Shown: piece after piece, positions 22,559 to 23,197 of the stretch
Layout of the letters: every line of letters starts with the position of its first letter
How positions within the stretch are numbered: position 1 is the first letter of the stretch
NCBI GenBank assembly: GCA_964542765.1
Contig: CAZIVO010000054.1
Span: 1 to 23,197, forward strand
From: CAZIVO01 sp964542765
GTDB taxonomy: Bacteria > Planctomycetota > UBA1135 > UBA2386
DNA: 23,197 nt
Direction: 5' to 3'
The notes under the pieces: model-generated
Seen by the model: the letters and a program-made list of their open reading frames with translations, nothing else
The model's database searches: none
What the model was told of the DNA's origin: nothing
Program-made: the position numbers and the translations under genes

Positions 22559-23197
22559 GATTTGTCGCTCTTTTGGCTGCTTCTGTTTTCTGTGGTTTTG
22601 GCTCCGGGTGTGGCCCGACCACGGAGCATGTCGAAGTCCAAGAGGGGTCATCACCCGAGAGTAATCAGGTCCGATCCGACCCTGACAAGGCAGGGGTCGC
22701 TGCTCTTGCTGATCCCAAGGGCGAGGTTCTTGTCGAGGCATCGATGGAGCTCGTCGAGTCGGTGCCGGTCGAGACCGATCTGGACCAACCCGGTCTCCGT
22801 GACACATGCGAGGTCTGGTTGGAGATGGTCGCTGCTGCCCGCGAGACGATCGACCTCGCGCATTTTTACGCGAGCAACCGCGAGGAAGGCCCCCTGGAGC
22901 CTGTGATCCGGGCGATCGAGGCTGCGGCGAATCGGGGTGTGACCGTCCGGTTTCTTGCCGAGAAGAAGTTCTACGAGACCTATCCGGACACTCTGGATCG
23001 ACTTTCGGAGCATGCGTCGATCGAGGTTCGCCACCTTGATTTGAGCGGCATTACGGGAGGGGTTCTTCACGCCAAGTACATGCTTGTCGATGAGGGCGAT
23101 GTCTTCGTAGGCAGTGCGAATTTCGACTGGCGCTCGCTCAAGCATATCCAGGAACTGGGCCTCCGACTTCGCTCTTCGGAGGTGTCGGAAGCGTTTC
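22555..23197 (+). CDS. Phospholipase D-like exported protein or lipoprotein, 3' end outside window
   Basis: 214 codons are visible and the frame runs open to the right edge. The N-terminus is a signal sequence (MRFVALLAASVFCGFGSGC) with a Cys at 19 that could be a lipoprotein attachment site; the preceding Gly-Ser-Gly is not an ideal lipobox. An acidic low-complexity linker follows (about 22-80). The catalytic domain starts near 85 (VWLEMVAAARETIDLAHFY) and contains one full HKD motif: His172, Lys174, Asp179, then GSAN at 186-189. PLD enzymes need two such motifs in one chain or as a dimer; a second may lie beyond the edge. Family members cleave or exchange phosphodiesters (phospholipids, nucleic acids, cardiolipin synthesis). 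Translation is probably coupled to the HAD gene through an ATGA overlap. Confidence 0.88.
   Translation, partial: MRFVALLAASVFCGFGSGCGPTTEHVEVQEGSSPESNQVRSDPDKAGVAALADPKGEVLVEASMELVESVPVETDLDQPGLRDTCEVWLEMVAAARETIDLAHFYASNREEGPLEPVIRAIEAAANRGVTVRFLAEKKFYETYPDTLDRLSEHASIEVRHLDLSGITGGVLHAKYMLVDEGDVFVGSANFDWRSLKHIQELGLRLRSSEVSEAF

Overview
The window is GC-rich, bacterial and densely coding. Its gene content points to a heterotrophic member of the PVC group, most likely Planctomycetota: several secreted Cys-type S1 sulfatases, a ThuA-domain protein, a BNR/Asp-box exported protein, a CotH-like protein carrying EF-hands, HEAT-repeat proteins and an ECF sigma factor. This is inferred from gene families; there is no rRNA or other phylogenetic marker. 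Coding density is high and no gap exceeds 300 bases. The longest gaps (6611-6847 and 18383-18609) hold no convincing gene. I saw no tRNA, rRNA, CRISPR array, insertion sequence or phage gene.

Layout, left to right: a HEAT-repeat protein cut by the left edge (+); a convergent 3-hydroxyisobutyrate-dehydrogenase-type reductase (-); sulfatase A (+); a convergent ECF sigma factor (-), which is the last gene of a minus-strand run BNR protein > sulfatase B > sigma factor (9178 down to 4223); a beta-lactamase-fold serine hydrolase (+); a minus-strand pair ThuA protein > coiled-coil/zinc-ribbon membrane protein; a double sulfatase C with two catalytic domains in one reading frame (+); a minus-strand run OPA-type MFS transporter > sulfatase D > CotH/EF-hand protein > small membrane protein (21524 down to 15622), whose first two genes overlap by 4 bases; and a plus-strand pair HAD hydrolase > phospholipase-D-like lipoprotein, also overlapping by 4 bases and cut by the right edge.

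Taken together, four genes encode five S1 sulfatase domains, all with a Cys-type formylglycine site and predicted export. The likely theme is removal of sulfate from complex polysaccharides outside the cytoplasm, with uptake of small products through the OPA-type transporter. No glycoside hydrolase, polysaccharide lyase, SusC/D pair or sulfatase-maturating enzyme is visible here, so these must lie elsewhere in the genome. The most unusual items are the tandem sulfatase fusion, the CotH fold interrupted by a low-complexity EF-hand insert, the Thr-containing formylglycine motif of sulfatase D, and the uncharacterised coiled-coil/zinc-ribbon membrane protein paired with ThuA.
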